From: JACCZR01 sp963830065
GTDB taxonomy: Bacteria > Actinomycetota > Thermoleophilia > Solirubrobacterales > Thermoleophilaceae
Reading direction: 5' to 3'
Length of the DNA: 64,000 nucleotides
NCBI GenBank assembly: GCA_963830065.1
Contig: CAWHLA010000009.1
Coordinates: forward strand, 1 to 64,000
This document shows, in pieces, positions 1 through 8,963 of the stretch; positions within the stretch are counted from its first letter, which is position 1; every line of letters starts with the position of its first letter. Below the pieces are notes generated by a model that worked only from the letters and a program-made list of their open reading frames with translations, ran no database searches and had not been told where the DNA came from. The position numbers and the translations under genes are program-made.

Positions 1-445
1 GACCGCACAGCGACTCCGCATCGCTCTCCTGCTCGACTTCCTCATCGGTCGGGCAGTAGCCGTCGGCGAAGAGCGGCGCGTTGCAGTTGCGCTCGCGCTC
101 CTTGCGGTTGGAGTCGATTTGCTGCTGGCGCTGTTGCTCGACGTCTTCCGCTTGCTGCTGACGCCGTTGGCCGGCGGCAGTATATCCGGCAGCTGGTCCG
201 CACCCGAGCTCCCGCACTCCGCCCGGCAGTTCGACCTTCACGCTTGCCCTTCCCGATACCACGCGCTACTCCGATGCGACGGCCTTGATCCTTGCCGCTT
301 GGAGGACGCAGTCTTGAAGGCGCGGCGCTGGGCCTCGCTCGCTTCGGCCTTGCTTGCGGTGTTGGCTCGGCCGAGCGCATAGCCGGCGACGCCGATCCCG
401 GCCAGGGCCACCAGGACCGCTAGTCCGATGAGTGATTCGTCGCAT
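1..445 (-). CDS. Membrane-anchored or secreted hypothetical protein, cut by left edge, frame-disrupted
   Basis: Function not recognised. Read across two frame changes it gives an N-terminal hydrophobic helix (GLAVLVALAGIGVAGYAL), an Ala/Lys/Arg stretch (SEAQRRAFKTA), a Gly/Arg-rich repeat (KGKREGRTAGRSAG), a Gln-rich stretch (residues QQQAEDVEQQRQQQ) and a Cys-bearing tail (NCNAPLFADGYCP) that runs off the window. The ATG at 445 lies 5 nt after the stop of the next gene upstream, so the two are probably co-transcribed, and both share the order helix, Gly/Arg repeat, Cys tail, which suggests a tandem duplication. No single frame spans it; sequencing indels or real decay could explain this. Confidence 0.45.
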
Positions 446-450
446 CGCGT

Positions 451-957
451 TCACGGCTTGGCGCACGCCCCCGTGGTCCCGACCGGGACCTGTCCTGGTG
501 GGCAGTTCGGCTTGGCCTCTGTCTCGCCTGGCTTGAGCGGCGGGACACAGCCCTTCCCGGGGACAAAGTCTTGGTAGGCAGCGCACTTTGCTTCGGACTC
601 CGGCACACACCCGTTGCTCGCAGACACAAGCCCCGGCCCGCAATCCGCGGGCTGCCCGGCTCGGTGGTGGTGCCTCAGTCGCGCCGCCCCCCGATCCGCG
701 CTTGTACGCGGCTTGGTAGGCCGGCTTGTAGCTCGCGCTAAAGCCCTCTCGCCTCCCTCGCCGTTCCCCAGCCTTCTCTCCGGCGGCGCGGCCCCGTTCC
801 AGCCCTTCTCGCTTGCCGGCCGTCGCGCCTGCCGCGCGAGCGTATCATCGAGGTCCTCGCCGCCTGACTGTCCGAGCGCGAAGTGGCCGCCGGCGGCGGC
901 AATGGCAGCGACCAGAAGAAGCACGACGGCGAGAACTCGGGGCGCTTGGCGGGCCAC
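451..957 (-). CDS. Secreted Gly/Arg-repeat hypothetical protein with Cys-rich tail
   Basis: Function not recognised. GTG start at 957 followed by a signal-peptide-like or anchor helix (VLAVVLLLVAAIAAAGG). The first and last thirds share a frame, but the middle (about 840-650) reads sensibly only in another frame, as a basic repeat (KREGLERGRAAGEKAGERRG, then YKPAYQAAYKRG). The C-terminus (about 50 residues) contains paired Cys (DCGPGLV, NGCVPES, KCAAYQDF, KGCVPP, NCPPGQ), probably an extracytoplasmic disulfide-bonded module. The single-frame ORF is 168 aa and its middle third is probably wrong as printed. Paralogous in layout to the downstream gene at 1-445. Confidence 0.5.
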   Translation of the reverse strand: MARQAPRVLAVVLLLVAAIAAAGGHFALGQSGGEDLDDTLARQARRPASEKGWNGAAPPERRLGNGEGGERALARATSRPTKPRTSADRGAARLRHHHRAGQPADCGPGLVSASNGCVPESEAKCAAYQDFVPGKGCVPPLKPGETEAKPNCPPGQVPVGTTGACAKP

Positions 958-1137
958 CTGTGGATCTCACCGTAATCCCAGTGTCCCTCTCGCGCCAGCA
1001 GTGCCTGTGGGGGTTAATCGAGAGCCTCGGGCTCAACCGGAGCCGGTTTTCAGTGACTCCCTTGGCGGCTGGCCCCCTCGACCCGCAGGTTCGGCAGACC
1101 CTCAAGCGTGACAGTCACGCTTTGGCAGGGGCGCGGC

Positions 1138-2750
1138 TCAGCGAGTCAGGCGCACCAGGCGGCTGCGCACCGTCAGGTTGCCCGTTCGGTCACGCACCCG
1201 CGCGAGCACGCGGGCCCGCACACGGGTGCCCCGCCGCAAGGCCCGGCGCAGCGAGCGTGCCGAGGGATTCGACAGGAGCAGTCGCTGGCGCGCTGTGCGG
1301 TTGGCGGGCAGTTGTCCGAGTCGCTGTCTGAGCATGATCCTGCGTCCGGCTCGTCGCAGGTCCAGGAACCCATAGACCCTGGAGGTGCACGGCTCGTCGC
1401 AGCGAACCCGCACGATCACTCCACGGGTGCGTAGCGGGCGCTGGCGCTGCCCGGTGCGCAGGCCCAGCAGCGGCGAGCGCAGGTGAGCGCGAGTCCGATC
1501 GGGGACACGGCCAGCGGACGGTTGGCGTCCCGGTCGGCGTCCCGGTCGGCGGCTGCGACACGTGGGGGTCGAGCCAGCTCGGCGGCGTCATCCGGACGCA
1601 CTTCAAGGAAGTCCCTTGGTGGCCTTCACAAAGGCCTGGATGTATTCGAGTGGATCTTCGCGTCGCGGGTCCTTCTCCTGCCATGGCGCCAGGAGCGCTG
1701 CCGTGCTCGCCGCTTGGGCGTCGAGGTCCAGTTCGTCGATCGCCGATCGGACCTCGCGGACGGCATCGCGGTACATGCTGGAGCAGCTGGCGTCCGTCAG
1801 GCACTTGTCGAACATGACACCCGCCTCCCCGCCGAACGCGAGGCGCACACCCCAGGTCTGATCTGTACCCCAGGGCAGCATCCGGAAAATGCCGGAGGAG
1901 TCGCTGTGGAGGAAGTAGTTGTTCGGTTGGTTGATAGCCCGGCGCCCCGTGTCGCCGTCCCAGTGCCCGATGTACTTCTCGACGGCCCACATTCGAGTCA
2001 TCTGCTGTAGGTCGGCGACTGCCGCCATTCGGTCTGACCAGTCGCCGCCATCGCCGTTGGCCGCCGCGATGAGGGCGCTCAGATCGCTCAGATCCGCCTC
2101 ATCGCCCTCATCCACACCGAAGCGGCCGGCGTTACCGGGTAACACGTCTACCCCGCCCTGCGTGTCGGCCTCTCCCTCGTAGAGGTGCTGGGTCGAATCA
2201 AACCAGCGCGGCAACATCACGGCGATCAAGCGTCTCGACGTTGACGTAAACGCCGTAGTCCTGGACCCGTTCAAGCGCACATACGCGTAGCCGGTGCGTG
2301 GAGCGGCAATGCCGGCTGACCGGAACGCCTCGTAGGCCAGGACCTCGTGGATCATCGAGCCATCCTGGACCATGTTGTTGAGCGTCAGCGTCCTGAGGCA
2401 CCAGGAACGTCGGATCCGGGGCGCGAGGGGAGCTTGACCTTGAACGCCGCCTTGCCGCTCAGCGGCCGAAACGAGGCCTTTCCTTTCAGGCGTATGCCGA
2501 CGTTGAAGGGTCCATATTTTGCGCTCCCGGCAGTGAGCGTGAACGTCCCGTTCTGGTACTCGTCGGGGGCAGCGTTCAGCGCATCGATCGGCCGTCTGCG
2601 GGAGGGTCATGTCGATCTCCACAACGTGACCCGGGTCGTACAACCACGCTGCGGGATCGGTCTCGGGATTGTGCGCCGGCCGGGGGGACTGCCAGTGCAC
2701 CCCCGACCAGGCACAGCGATACGGTGATGAGCAGGCGGATGGGACCTCAT
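1138..2750 (-). CDS. CotH kinase family secreted protein, multiply frameshifted
   Basis: CotH proteins are atypical protein kinases; in Bacillus CotH phosphorylates spore-coat proteins, while actinobacterial copies are usually exported. Seen here: ATG 2750 and a signal-like helix (RLLITVSLCLVGGALAV); the early segment GHVVEIDMTLPQTA; the CotH core LTLNNMVQDGSMIHE, then QDYGVYVNVETLD; later PRWFD, MWAVEKYIGHWDG, NNYFLHSD and LPWGTDQTWG; then a P/T-rich linker (PTGTPTGTPT) and a C-terminal Ig-like module (IVRVRCDEPC to the stop). At least five frame changes are needed (near 2735, 2590, 2400, 2290-2220 and 1490). Corrected length is about 535 aa, normal for the family. Its substrate is unknown. 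Confidence 0.75.
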
Positions 2751-2939
2751 GTGACGGAGGATTGGTATGCCCTGACCGAGGGCTGGCTGTAGTTCTTTTT
2801 CTGGTACCCCGGAGAGGGAGCCATCCTCAGTATGCCTCCGATTTCGCTCGTGCGTGATTCCCGAGACGAGCACGAAATTTCGAGCTCGGCCGCAGCTCCG
2901 CACGGCCCCAAACGCCACCCGCCCCTATTGCCCCGAGCG

Positions 2940-3658
2940 CTACAACCTGCGGAACCCTTCTACGAGGCGGTCGGCGACTCGCGCGACGTCACCGTTGGCC
3001 TCCAGCCGCACGAGGGCGGCGCTGGTCACGGCCTCCCACAGCGCCACGCGGAGCTTGTCCCGCCGAAGTTCGGGCTCAGCGCGGCTTTCTGTTCGCGGTC
3101 GGTACCGATCCGCTCCCTCGCCTCGGCTGCTCGGCGCTCAAGTATCTCCAGCTCAAGATCGGTCAGGTGGCCGTGACGAGCCATCCAGCCGATGCTCTCG
3201 ACCTGACGCTCATGGTCCAGCCGGGTAGCAGTGGGTAAGTCGTCCTCTCCAGACCCGTTCTCGGTCAGGTACTGAGGACGGCCTGCCTCAAACTCCCACC
3301 AGGCGCTGGGACGCCGGCCGGGGAGCAGCGGCGGCGCCAGGAACTCGGCCATCAGCCTGTCCCGGTGGGTCTCCCAAGCCTCACGGCGCTCGCGCCCGGT
3401 AGGGAACATCGAGCCAGTCCCCTGCGGCGACCGCCACGCCGGCACGCATCCGTAGCGGAGCTCGTCCTCGACCCCCGCCTCCCAGCCGGCCTTCGCCTGC
3501 GCCTCCGGGTCGCGACCGCTCGTCTCCCGGTAGCGAGCCGCATCGAAATGAGGTCGGCAAAGGCCCGGCCGTGGGCCTTCGAATGACAGCCCGCGACCGT
3601 GCAAGGAGGAGCCAGGGCCGTCGAAGTCAAGGCCTTGCTGCCCTTCGTGGTGGGGCAT
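2940..3658 (-). CDS. Hypothetical protein with N-terminal GLCRPH zinc-ribbon-like motif
   Basis: Not recognised. Frame-corrected it is about 239 aa. Near the N-terminus CTVAGCHSKAHGR joins GLCRPHFDAARYRE, a C-x4-C...C-x2-H pattern seen in phage- and plasmid-borne zinc-ribbon/HNH-like proteins. The middle contains PSAWWEFEAGRP and the acidic helix TDLELEILERRAAEARERIG. After a frame change near 3065 the coding signal continues as LRVALWEAVTSAALVRLEAN to a TAG at 2940, so the printed ORF end (3026) is premature. Three indels are needed in all. The ATG at 3658 faces the start of the plus-strand dioxygenase gene. Confidence 0.45.
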
Positions 3659-4736
3659 GTTCCTCGCCCCGACTCACAACGGCGGTCCAGAAGGAACTCT
3701 TGGGGGTAGGCCCCCCTGCGCTACGGTGGCGGGCAGGGAGAAGCCGACGCGTTTGTTCGAGAACCTGAATCGACGGGTGAGGTATAGGCTCGCGTCGCGC
3801 TCCCTTGCCGCACCGAGGAAGGCAGACCCGGCCTACCTCAGCCGCTTCGGGGGCCTCTGGACGGATCGTCGGGACGCGGGCGAGGAAATCGATCTGCGCT
3901 TGGCGTCGGGAGCTATCACCGAGGACGATGCCGGTCGGCTTCGTCACTGGATCGAGCACGGGTACGTGATCCTCGAGGACGCGGTGCCGCGGGAGACATG
4001 TGACCGGCTCCGGGCGGACCTGGACCAGGCGTTCTCGCAGGGCGACGAGCGTCTGCTCTTTCACTCCCCTGGGCAGGAGGACTATCAACCGTTGCGGGGG
4101 GGCGTTGAGACAGAGCGCGGACGAGTGGTTGACGTCTACGCGTTCTATGAGTCGGCGCGCGCGGCGCTCTTCGCCGAGCCGATAGTCCGCTTTCTGCACA
4201 CCGTGTTCGATGATGCCCCGTTGCTGTTCCAGAGCCTCACGTTCGAGAAGGGGTCTCAACAGCAGATGCACCAGGACACGGCGTTCGTGGTCACAACCTC
4301 GCCTCTTGAGTTCGCCGCCTCATGGATCGCCCTAGAGGACGTTCGCCCGGGTTCCGGTGAGCTGATGTACATCGACGGCAGCCACCGCCTGCCCGAATAT
4401 CTGTTCAGCGGGCGGTACAAGCAGTGGAACGCCAAGCGCGATGGGGCGGAGCAACAGGCTGCCTGGCACAGCGCCCTATACGAAAACGCCGAGAGGATGG
4501 GACTCGAGGAAAAAACGTTCCTCCCGAGCAAGGGCGATGTCCTCATTTGGTCAGCGGACCTCGCGCACGGCGGCTCGCGGGTTTCCGATCCCTCGCTTAC
4601 GCGTAAGAGTGTCGTGGGCCACTACTGCCCCAATCGCGTGGAGCCCTTCTACTTCAGACTCCAGCCCGAGCGGCGTGCGATCCGAGGCTTCAACGGCAGC
4701 TCCTACGCCAGCCACCACTACGCCCTCCCGCCTTGA
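3657..4736 (+). CDS. Phytanoyl-CoA dioxygenase (PhyH) family protein
   Basis: Probable non-haem Fe(II)/2-oxoglutarate oxygenase. The facial triad is visible: H205 and D207 in QMHQDTAFV, distal H304 in ADLAHGGSRV, followed by a basic 2-oxoglutarate-binding candidate in LTRKSVVGHY. The N-terminal part (GYVILEDAVPRE) matches the PhyH fold. Length 359 aa is slightly long; the first 23 residues look non-coding, and GTG 3726 is a likelier start. Intact, unlike its neighbours, and richer in A/T codons than most of the window. Substrate unknown; PhyH proteins act on lipids, amino acids and natural products. It is divergent from the gene ending at 2940. Confidence 0.8.
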   Translation: MFLAPTHNGGPEGTLGGRPPCATVAGREKPTRLFENLNRRVRYRLASRSLAAPRKADPAYLSRFGGLWTDRRDAGEEIDLRLASGAITEDDAGRLRHWIEHGYVILEDAVPRETCDRLRADLDQAFSQGDERLLFHSPGQEDYQPLRGGVETERGRVVDVYAFYESARAALFAEPIVRFLHTVFDDAPLLFQSLTFEKGSQQQMHQDTAFVVTTSPLEFAASWIALEDVRPGSGELMYIDGSHRLPEYLFSGRYKQWNAKRDGAEQQAAWHSALYENAERMGLEEKTFLPSKGDVLIWSADLAHGGSRVSDPSLTRKSVVGHYCPNRVEPFYFRLQPERRAIRGFNGSSYASHHYALPP

Positions 4737-4836
4737 CAGCGCGCCCTACCGAATCGCTCCGACAGGACGAGACAACAGCCCTCGAAGCCCCCGGGCTGTC
4801 GGAGTGGGCGATCCCGTCGCAGCAATCGGCCGACAC

Positions 4837-5352
4837 TCACCACGCCTCCCCGCCGTAGGTGCGCAGGTGGCGCAGGTACTCGAGCACCAGTTGGGCATGG
4901 TCAGCCCCAGGGTCTGAGGGCAGCGCCGGCGTCTCGCGCACCCCACCGTCGAAGTCGGGCGTCTCGGGGTCAAGGGACGCCGGAGCGTCCGAGCCGTGCA
5001 GGGACGCGACGAAGGCGGCCTGTTGCGCGGCCTTGGCTTCCGGCACTCCAGCCGCCGCGATGGCATCACCGAGGCGCTGGGCAGAGGTCCGATTCACCCC
5101 GGCCTCGATGCGCCTCTGCTCTTCGCGTTGCTCGCGCGCTTCCCGCCTGGCCTTCTCCCGCATGGTCCGCTCGAAGGACCGATGCTGAGCCTCGCTCTCT
5201 TTCGATGTCCACTCGCTGATCGGCTTGTCCTTTGACGGCAGTCCATCGATCGGAGGCTCGGGCTGCTCCTCCAACTCCTCGGTGAGATCCAGTGGAGCAG
5301 GCACGAGCGCTCGGATCAGCTCCTCCGGCGTGGGCTCACGCTCCTCAGCCAA
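4837..5352 (-). CDS. Acidic hypothetical protein
   Basis: Not recognised; 171 aa, highly charged. The N-terminus is acidic (EEREPTPEELIRALVPAPLD), a Lys/Arg/Glu-rich probable coiled coil follows (residues about 55-85, KARREAREQREEQRRIE), then a small Ala-rich segment and a C-terminal helix (LVLEYLRHLRTYGG). Start is TTG at 5352, overlapping the TGA of the upstream coiled-coil gene by a few bases, so translation is likely coupled. Such small charged proteins occur in integrated mobile elements, but nothing here identifies a phage role. Confidence 0.6.
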   Translation of the reverse strand: MAEEREPTPEELIRALVPAPLDLTEELEEQPEPPIDGLPSKDKPISEWTSKESEAQHRSFERTMREKARREAREQREEQRRIEAGVNRTSAQRLGDAIAAAGVPEAKAAQQAAFVASLHGSDAPASLDPETPDFDGGVRETPALPSDPGADHAQLVLEYLRHLRTYGGEAW

Positions 5353-5978
5353 GGTCGATCACCCGCTGCGCGCCGGCCTGGCTGAGGCCCGGCCTGGCGA
5401 TGTCGGCCTCGAGCATCTCCGTCGCCACGCGAGCCCATCTGGTCGATGCGCGCGTCCTCGGTGAACATCCCCGGCTTCCGGGCCAGGATCGGCGTCGAGG
5501 TGACGACTGATCGAACGCCGTTCACCGCGCCGCGGTACTGGTTGCAGGCGTCAAGCAACTGCTCGCCCGCAGCCCTGATGGTGTCGATGGCATGGTCGGC
5601 TTCGGGGTCGCCCTCGGAGATGAGGCCGTGGACGTGCGCGTTGCGGAAGGCAGCAGTGGCAGAGTCGGCCTCGTGGAACTCGGCCAGGGCTTCCTCGTAG
5701 TCAGCGTGGTGCGGGTTGTCCTCGCTCATCCGCCGACGGATCTCGGCTTGTAGCTCGGCTGCCCCGGTATCGGGCTTCACGCGCTTCTCGGCGCCCTCGA
5801 ACTCCTCGGGATGGGAGGACTGCCGCGCGCCCAGCTCGGCGCGCAGCTGCTGGGCCTCGGCCTCGTGGGCGTCGCGGGCGCGCTTGACCTTCAGAACCGC
5901 GGCGTGGGTCTTCTCGCGCTCCTGCTCGAGGCGGGCCAGTTCGCTGCTCGGGGTGGTCTTGGTTGGGGTGGGGCTCAT
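5345..5978 (-). CDS. Coiled-coil hypothetical protein
   Basis: Not recognised. Starts at ATG 5978 (MSPTPTKTTPSSELARLEQE); residues about 13-60 form a predicted coiled coil (LEQEREKTHAAVLKVKRARD). The rest is mixed helical, with DAIDTIRAAGEQLLDACNQY-like segments near residue 120. A frame change near 5430 moves the end from the printed ORF to VATEMLEADIARPGLSQAG and a TGA at 5345-5347. The corrected end overlaps the TTG start of the next gene, which supports the correction. About 210 aa. A strong hairpin (6023-6051) lies upstream of its start. Confidence 0.55.
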
Positions 5979-6022
5979 GTGCTCCAAGGCTCCTGTCGTT
6001 GAGGGGGATGGGAAACGGCGAA

Positions 6023-6051
6023 CGTCCCCCGAGCACCTGGCTCGGGGGACG
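6023..6051. terminator. 12-bp stem hairpin between HTH gene and coiled-coil gene
   Basis: Perfect inverted repeat CGTCCCCCGAGC / GCTCGGGGGACG with a 5-nt loop. No U-tract follows on either strand. It lies between the stop of the HTH gene (6142) and the start at 5978 on the minus strand, so it may end transcription of the HTH gene, act as an attenuator, or be a protein-binding site. Confidence 0.6.
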
Positions 6052-6141
6052 CCCACCCGGCGCGCTTGGTCGTCGCCTGCGCGTCCGGCCCGCCGGTGAA
6101 AGGAGGAAAGCCGGCGGGGCCTCCAGCCGGTCGGCCGAAGT

Positions 6142-6336
6142 TCATGCCGCAGCCCCGGGTCGCGACTCGAGAAGGCGGTCGAGGTCGTCGCGACGGATGC
6201 GCACGGCGTGGCGGGGCCCGCCGATCTGGACGACGGGCAGGATGCCCTGGCCGATCAGGCGCCGCACCGTGGGTCCCGAGCGGCCGAGCGCCAAGGCTGC
6301 CTCGGGAACCGTCAGAAGTTCTTTGTCATCGGTCAC
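6142..6336 (-). CDS. Excisionase-type helix-turn-helix DNA-binding protein
   Basis: Small 64-aa MerR-like/excisionase-family domain. ELLTVPEAALALGRSGPTVR gives the HTH, then GQGILPVVQIGG and a basic wing (RHAVRIRRDDLDRLLES), the usual layout of Xis-like proteins. GTG start at 6336. Such proteins direct integrase excision or act as repressors of mobile elements. It sits about 530 bp from the 3' end of tRNA-His, a common integration site, but no integrase is visible in the window. Confidence 0.8.
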   Translation of the reverse strand: MTDDKELLTVPEAALALGRSGPTVRRLIGQGILPVVQIGGPRHAVRIRRDDLDRLLESRPGAAA

Positions 6337-6868
6337 TACAAAGCCACCCTCCCGGGTCGATCGGTTCTACTGCGGTCGCCCCTGAGGTCAGGGGGGTGGC
6401 TGACCTATGTCTGTTTCAGCCCATGCCTATTTCGAACATGGTCAAACTTCAGTCTAGGGAATCGGCAGGACGTTCAAGCGGTAGTCAGGAGCGCCCTGCG
6501 GGTCCGGGGTGCACCGCGACGATGGGTGCGCTGCTGCTGATCCGTCGATGCCGCCACTCGTCCGGTCAGGCCACGCTTTCCTGAGCGTCAGTCAAGGATG
6601 CGGACCATGGAGAAACGAGACATCCCCCGCAGCACCATCTACGGGCATGGCAACTTCTATATGAGATGCGCAGCGAGATGGGACTCAATCCAGTACCCGG
6701 CTGGCGTAAGTACCCGCCGGAGTCCCTGTAGGGGAAAGGTACGCGCTGCTGTCGAGGGGTAACCCCGCCGAGTAAGTTGCGAGAACTGTCCCCGTTCTGT
6801 CCCCCAGCGCCGCGTGGCGGCAATGGCCGAGAGGGCGCAACGGGCGCATTAGCGGGGACTTCTTGAGG
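6337..6868. other. Non-coding stretch between HTH gene and tRNA-His
   Basis: About 530 bp without a convincing gene. It holds a perfect inverted repeat CCCCTGAGGTCAGGGG (6379-6394) and a wider pair AGCCACCC (6342-6349) / GGGTGGCT (6394-6401), upstream of the HTH gene and possible operators. On the plus strand 6584-6731 reads as a stop-bounded fragment ending LLYEMRSEMGLNPVPGWRKY plus a few residues, which looks like the tail of a degraded protein. A minus-strand ORF running across the tRNA is an artefact. An attachment site could lie here but I cannot identify a repeat of the tRNA end. Confidence 0.4.
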
Positions 6869-6942
6869 GGTGAGCGACGGGACTTGAACCCGCGACCGCC
6901 TGGACCACAACCAGGAGCTCTACCAACTGAGCTACGCCCACC
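6869..6942 (-). tRNA. tRNA-His (GTG anticodon)
   Basis: Cloverleaf on the minus strand: acceptor stem GTGGGCG pairing with CGCTCAC (one G-T wobble), D-arm GCTCAGTTGGTAGAGC, anticodon stem CCTGG/CCAGG with loop TTGTGGT (anticodon GTG), T-arm GCGGGTTCAAGTCCCGT. The extra 5' G (G-1) opposite C73, the identity element of tRNA-His, is present. CCA is not encoded. The 3' end faces the accessory region to the left. Confidence 0.95.
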
Positions 6943-7153
6943 AGGCGGGGCCGAATCTAGCACCGGGACTCCTCGCAGGCTAAGCGCAGCGGAGCGCTGA
7001 TAAGCCTCCCTGCCTCCGCGTAAGCCGACCGGGTCGAGAAGGGAAAGCGCCTCGACATCCGCCCGCGGCTCGACCGCGTCGGCGGCGACCCGAGCACGGC
7101 CGCCCGGGCCGGGTTCCACCACTGACACCCGTCAAATCGGGTAGAACGGACGA

Positions 7154-8617
7154 GTGAGGCAGCTCACCAGCGCCGACGCGCAGTTCCTCGCTCTGGAGAC
7201 TTCGCGCCAGGCCGGCCACGTCGGCGGCCTGGCCATCCTCGATCCCTCGACCACGCCGCGCGGCGCGCTGGACGCGGAGGACATCTGCGCGCTGCTCACC
7301 GAGCGCCTGCCGCTGCTGCCGCCGTTTCGCTGGCGCCTGAACGAGGTGCCGCTCGGCCTCGACTACCCGTACTGGGTCGACGACTCCCATTTCGACCTCG
7401 ACTACCACGTGCGCGAACTCGCGCTGCCGGGCCCCTACAGCGACCACAAGCTCTCCGAGCAGGTGGCGCGCATCTTCAGCCGCCCCCTGGACCGCGAGCG
7501 GCCGCTGTGGGAGCTGTACCTGATCCACGGCCTCGACAACGGCAACGTGGCGATGCTGACCAAGATTCACCACGCCCTGATCGACGGGCTCTCGGGAGCG
7601 GAGATCATGGGCGTGCTGCTGGACCTCAGCCCCGAGGGCCGCGAGCCACCGCCCGAGACGGGCGACGACGGCTCGGCTGAGAAACCCGGCGACCTGGAGA
7701 TGATCGCCCGCGGCCTGCTCGGCGTGCCGCGCTATCCCGTGCGGCTGCTGCGCTCGCTGCCGGGCGCGCTACCCAACCTCGACCACACCGCGTTCGGCGC
7801 GATCCCGGGGGCGAGCACGGTGGCCAAGGTCACCGACCGCCTGCGCCGTACGGTCAGCTCCGACGAGGGACAGGAGCTCGAGCGCTCGAACCTGCGCGCG
7901 CCCCGGACGTCGTTCAACGGGCGCGTGTCTCCGCACCGCCGCTTCGTGTTCGGCCAGATCCCGCTCGAGGACGTCAAGGCCGTCAAGGACCAGCACGGGG
8001 TGACGGTGAACGACGTCGTCGTCTCGATCTGCGCCGGTGCGGTCCGGCGGTGGCTGATCGAGCACGACGAGCTCCCCGAGGAGCCGCTGGTGGTGCAGGT
8101 GCCGGTGTCGGTGCGCAGCGAGGAGGAGATGGGCACCTACGGCAACCGCATCATGCTGATGCGCGCCCCGCTGTTCACCGACATCGAGGATCCGCTTGAC
8201 CGGCTGATGGCTCAGCACGAGGCGCTGCGCGCGATGAAGGAGCGCCACCGGGCCATGCCGGCGCACGTGCTCCAGGACACCAACCACTTCGTCCCGCCGG
8301 CGGTGTTCTCTCGCGCTGCGCGGGCCACCTTCGCCCTGAGCAGCTCGCAGGCGGGGCGGCCCACCTGGAACCTCGTGATCTCCAATGTGCCCGGGCCGCA
8401 GTTCCCGCTCTACTGCGCCGGCGCACGGCTGGAGGCCAACTACCCGGTGTCGGTGGTCACCGACGGCATGGGGCTGAACATCACGGTGATGAGCTACTGC
8501 GGCACGATGGACTTCGGCCTGGTGGCCGACCGCGACCAGATGCCCGACCTGGAGCTGCTGATGGGGTGGCTCGACGACGCGCTGGAGGAGCTTCAGGACA
8601 TACCCGATGGGGTATAG
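7154..8617 (+). CDS. Wax ester synthase/diacylglycerol O-acyltransferase (WS/DGAT)
   Basis: Acyl-CoA dependent esterification of diacylglycerol or fatty alcohol, building storage lipid at the membrane. 487 aa, normal length. The catalytic HHxxxDG motif is HHALIDG (residues about 137-143). Other family blocks: PLWELYLIHGL before it, NDVVVSICAGAVRRWL, and NLVISNVPGP near residue 405. The GTG at 7154 gives the usual N-terminus (RQLTSADAQFLALE). A TAGAAC box lies 6 nt upstream. A second WS/DGAT is at 13928-15454. The end of this gene carries the operator-like sequence of the next pair. Confidence 0.92.
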   Translation: MRQLTSADAQFLALETSRQAGHVGGLAILDPSTTPRGALDAEDICALLTERLPLLPPFRWRLNEVPLGLDYPYWVDDSHFDLDYHVRELALPGPYSDHKLSEQVARIFSRPLDRERPLWELYLIHGLDNGNVAMLTKIHHALIDGLSGAEIMGVLLDLSPEGREPPPETGDDGSAEKPGDLEMIARGLLGVPRYPVRLLRSLPGALPNLDHTAFGAIPGASTVAKVTDRLRRTVSSDEGQELERSNLRAPRTSFNGRVSPHRRFVFGQIPLEDVKAVKDQHGVTVNDVVVSICAGAVRRWLIEHDELPEEPLVVQVPVSVRSEEEMGTYGNRIMLMRAPLFTDIEDPLDRLMAQHEALRAMKERHRAMPAHVLQDTNHFVPPAVFSRAARATFALSSSQAGRPTWNLVISNVPGPQFPLYCAGARLEANYPVSVVTDGMGLNITVMSYCGTMDFGLVADRDQMPDLELLMGWLDDALEELQDIPDGV

Positions 8618-8618
8618 T
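8600..8618 (+). promoter_or_regulatory. Operator-like inverted repeat overlapping a leaderless -10 box
   Basis: ATACCC-GATG-GGGTAT (8600-8615) is a perfect 6-bp inverted repeat. Its right half overlaps TATAGT (8613-8618), 8 nt before the ATG of the XRE gene. This geometry fits a leaderless promoter autorepressed by the XRE protein. It also covers the stop codon of the WS/DGAT gene. Confidence 0.6.
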
Positions 8619-8626
8619 CACCGGTC

Positions 8627-8959
8627 ATGGATGCCGGTAATGCGCTGCAAAGCGCCCGGATTCGCGCAGGCCTGACCCAAGGGGCGCTCGCCGCCCGCAC
8701 AGGGACCTCGCAGGCCGCGATCTCCGCCTACGAGAGCGGTGCCAAGCAGCCCACGGTGGCCACCTTCAGCCGTTTGCTCGCTGCCACTGGCGCGCGGCTG
8801 GAGGTCGACGACAGCGGCCGCCCCGAGGTGCGCGAGCCCTCTCAGGCACAGCTGGCTCGGGCGGGCCGCACCCTGATGCGGGTACTCGAGCTCGCTGAGG
8901 CGCTGCCGGTGCATCACGAGCGCGAGCTGCGCTTCCCGCGGCTGCCCGTGAGGGCCTGA
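8627..8959 (+). CDS. XRE-family helix-turn-helix protein, probable antitoxin or regulator
   Basis: 110 aa. The N-terminal 60 residues are a Cro/C1-type HTH (SARIRAGLTQGALAARTGTS, QAAISAYESG, KQPTVATFSRLL). The C-terminal tail is short and charged, with no recognised domain. It is 4 bp from the nucleotidyltransferase-like gene and shares its operon. XRE plus nucleotidyltransferase-fold pairs occur as AbiE-type and related toxin-antitoxin modules, so this is likely the antitoxin and autorepressor. A plain transcription factor cannot be excluded. Confidence 0.85.
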   Translation: MDAGNALQSARIRAGLTQGALAARTGTSQAAISAYESGAKQPTVATFSRLLAATGARLEVDDSGRPEVREPSQAQLARAGRTLMRVLELAEALPVHHERELRFPRLPVRA

Positions 8960-8963
8960 GCGG

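Noticed and set aside
1527..1555. Short tandem repeat as a regulatory or CRISPR-like array
   Set aside because: It encodes the Pro/Thr linker (PTGTPTGTPT) of the CotH-like protein; no CRISPR array was seen anywhere in the window.
1..6600. Prophage
   Set aside because: No capsid, terminase, portal, tail or integrase gene can be recognised; only small hypotheticals and an excisionase-like protein.
6566..6910. Minus-strand ORF overlapping tRNA-His
   Set aside because: The SRRSRVQVPSLTP-type peptide is the common artefact of translating a tRNA gene.
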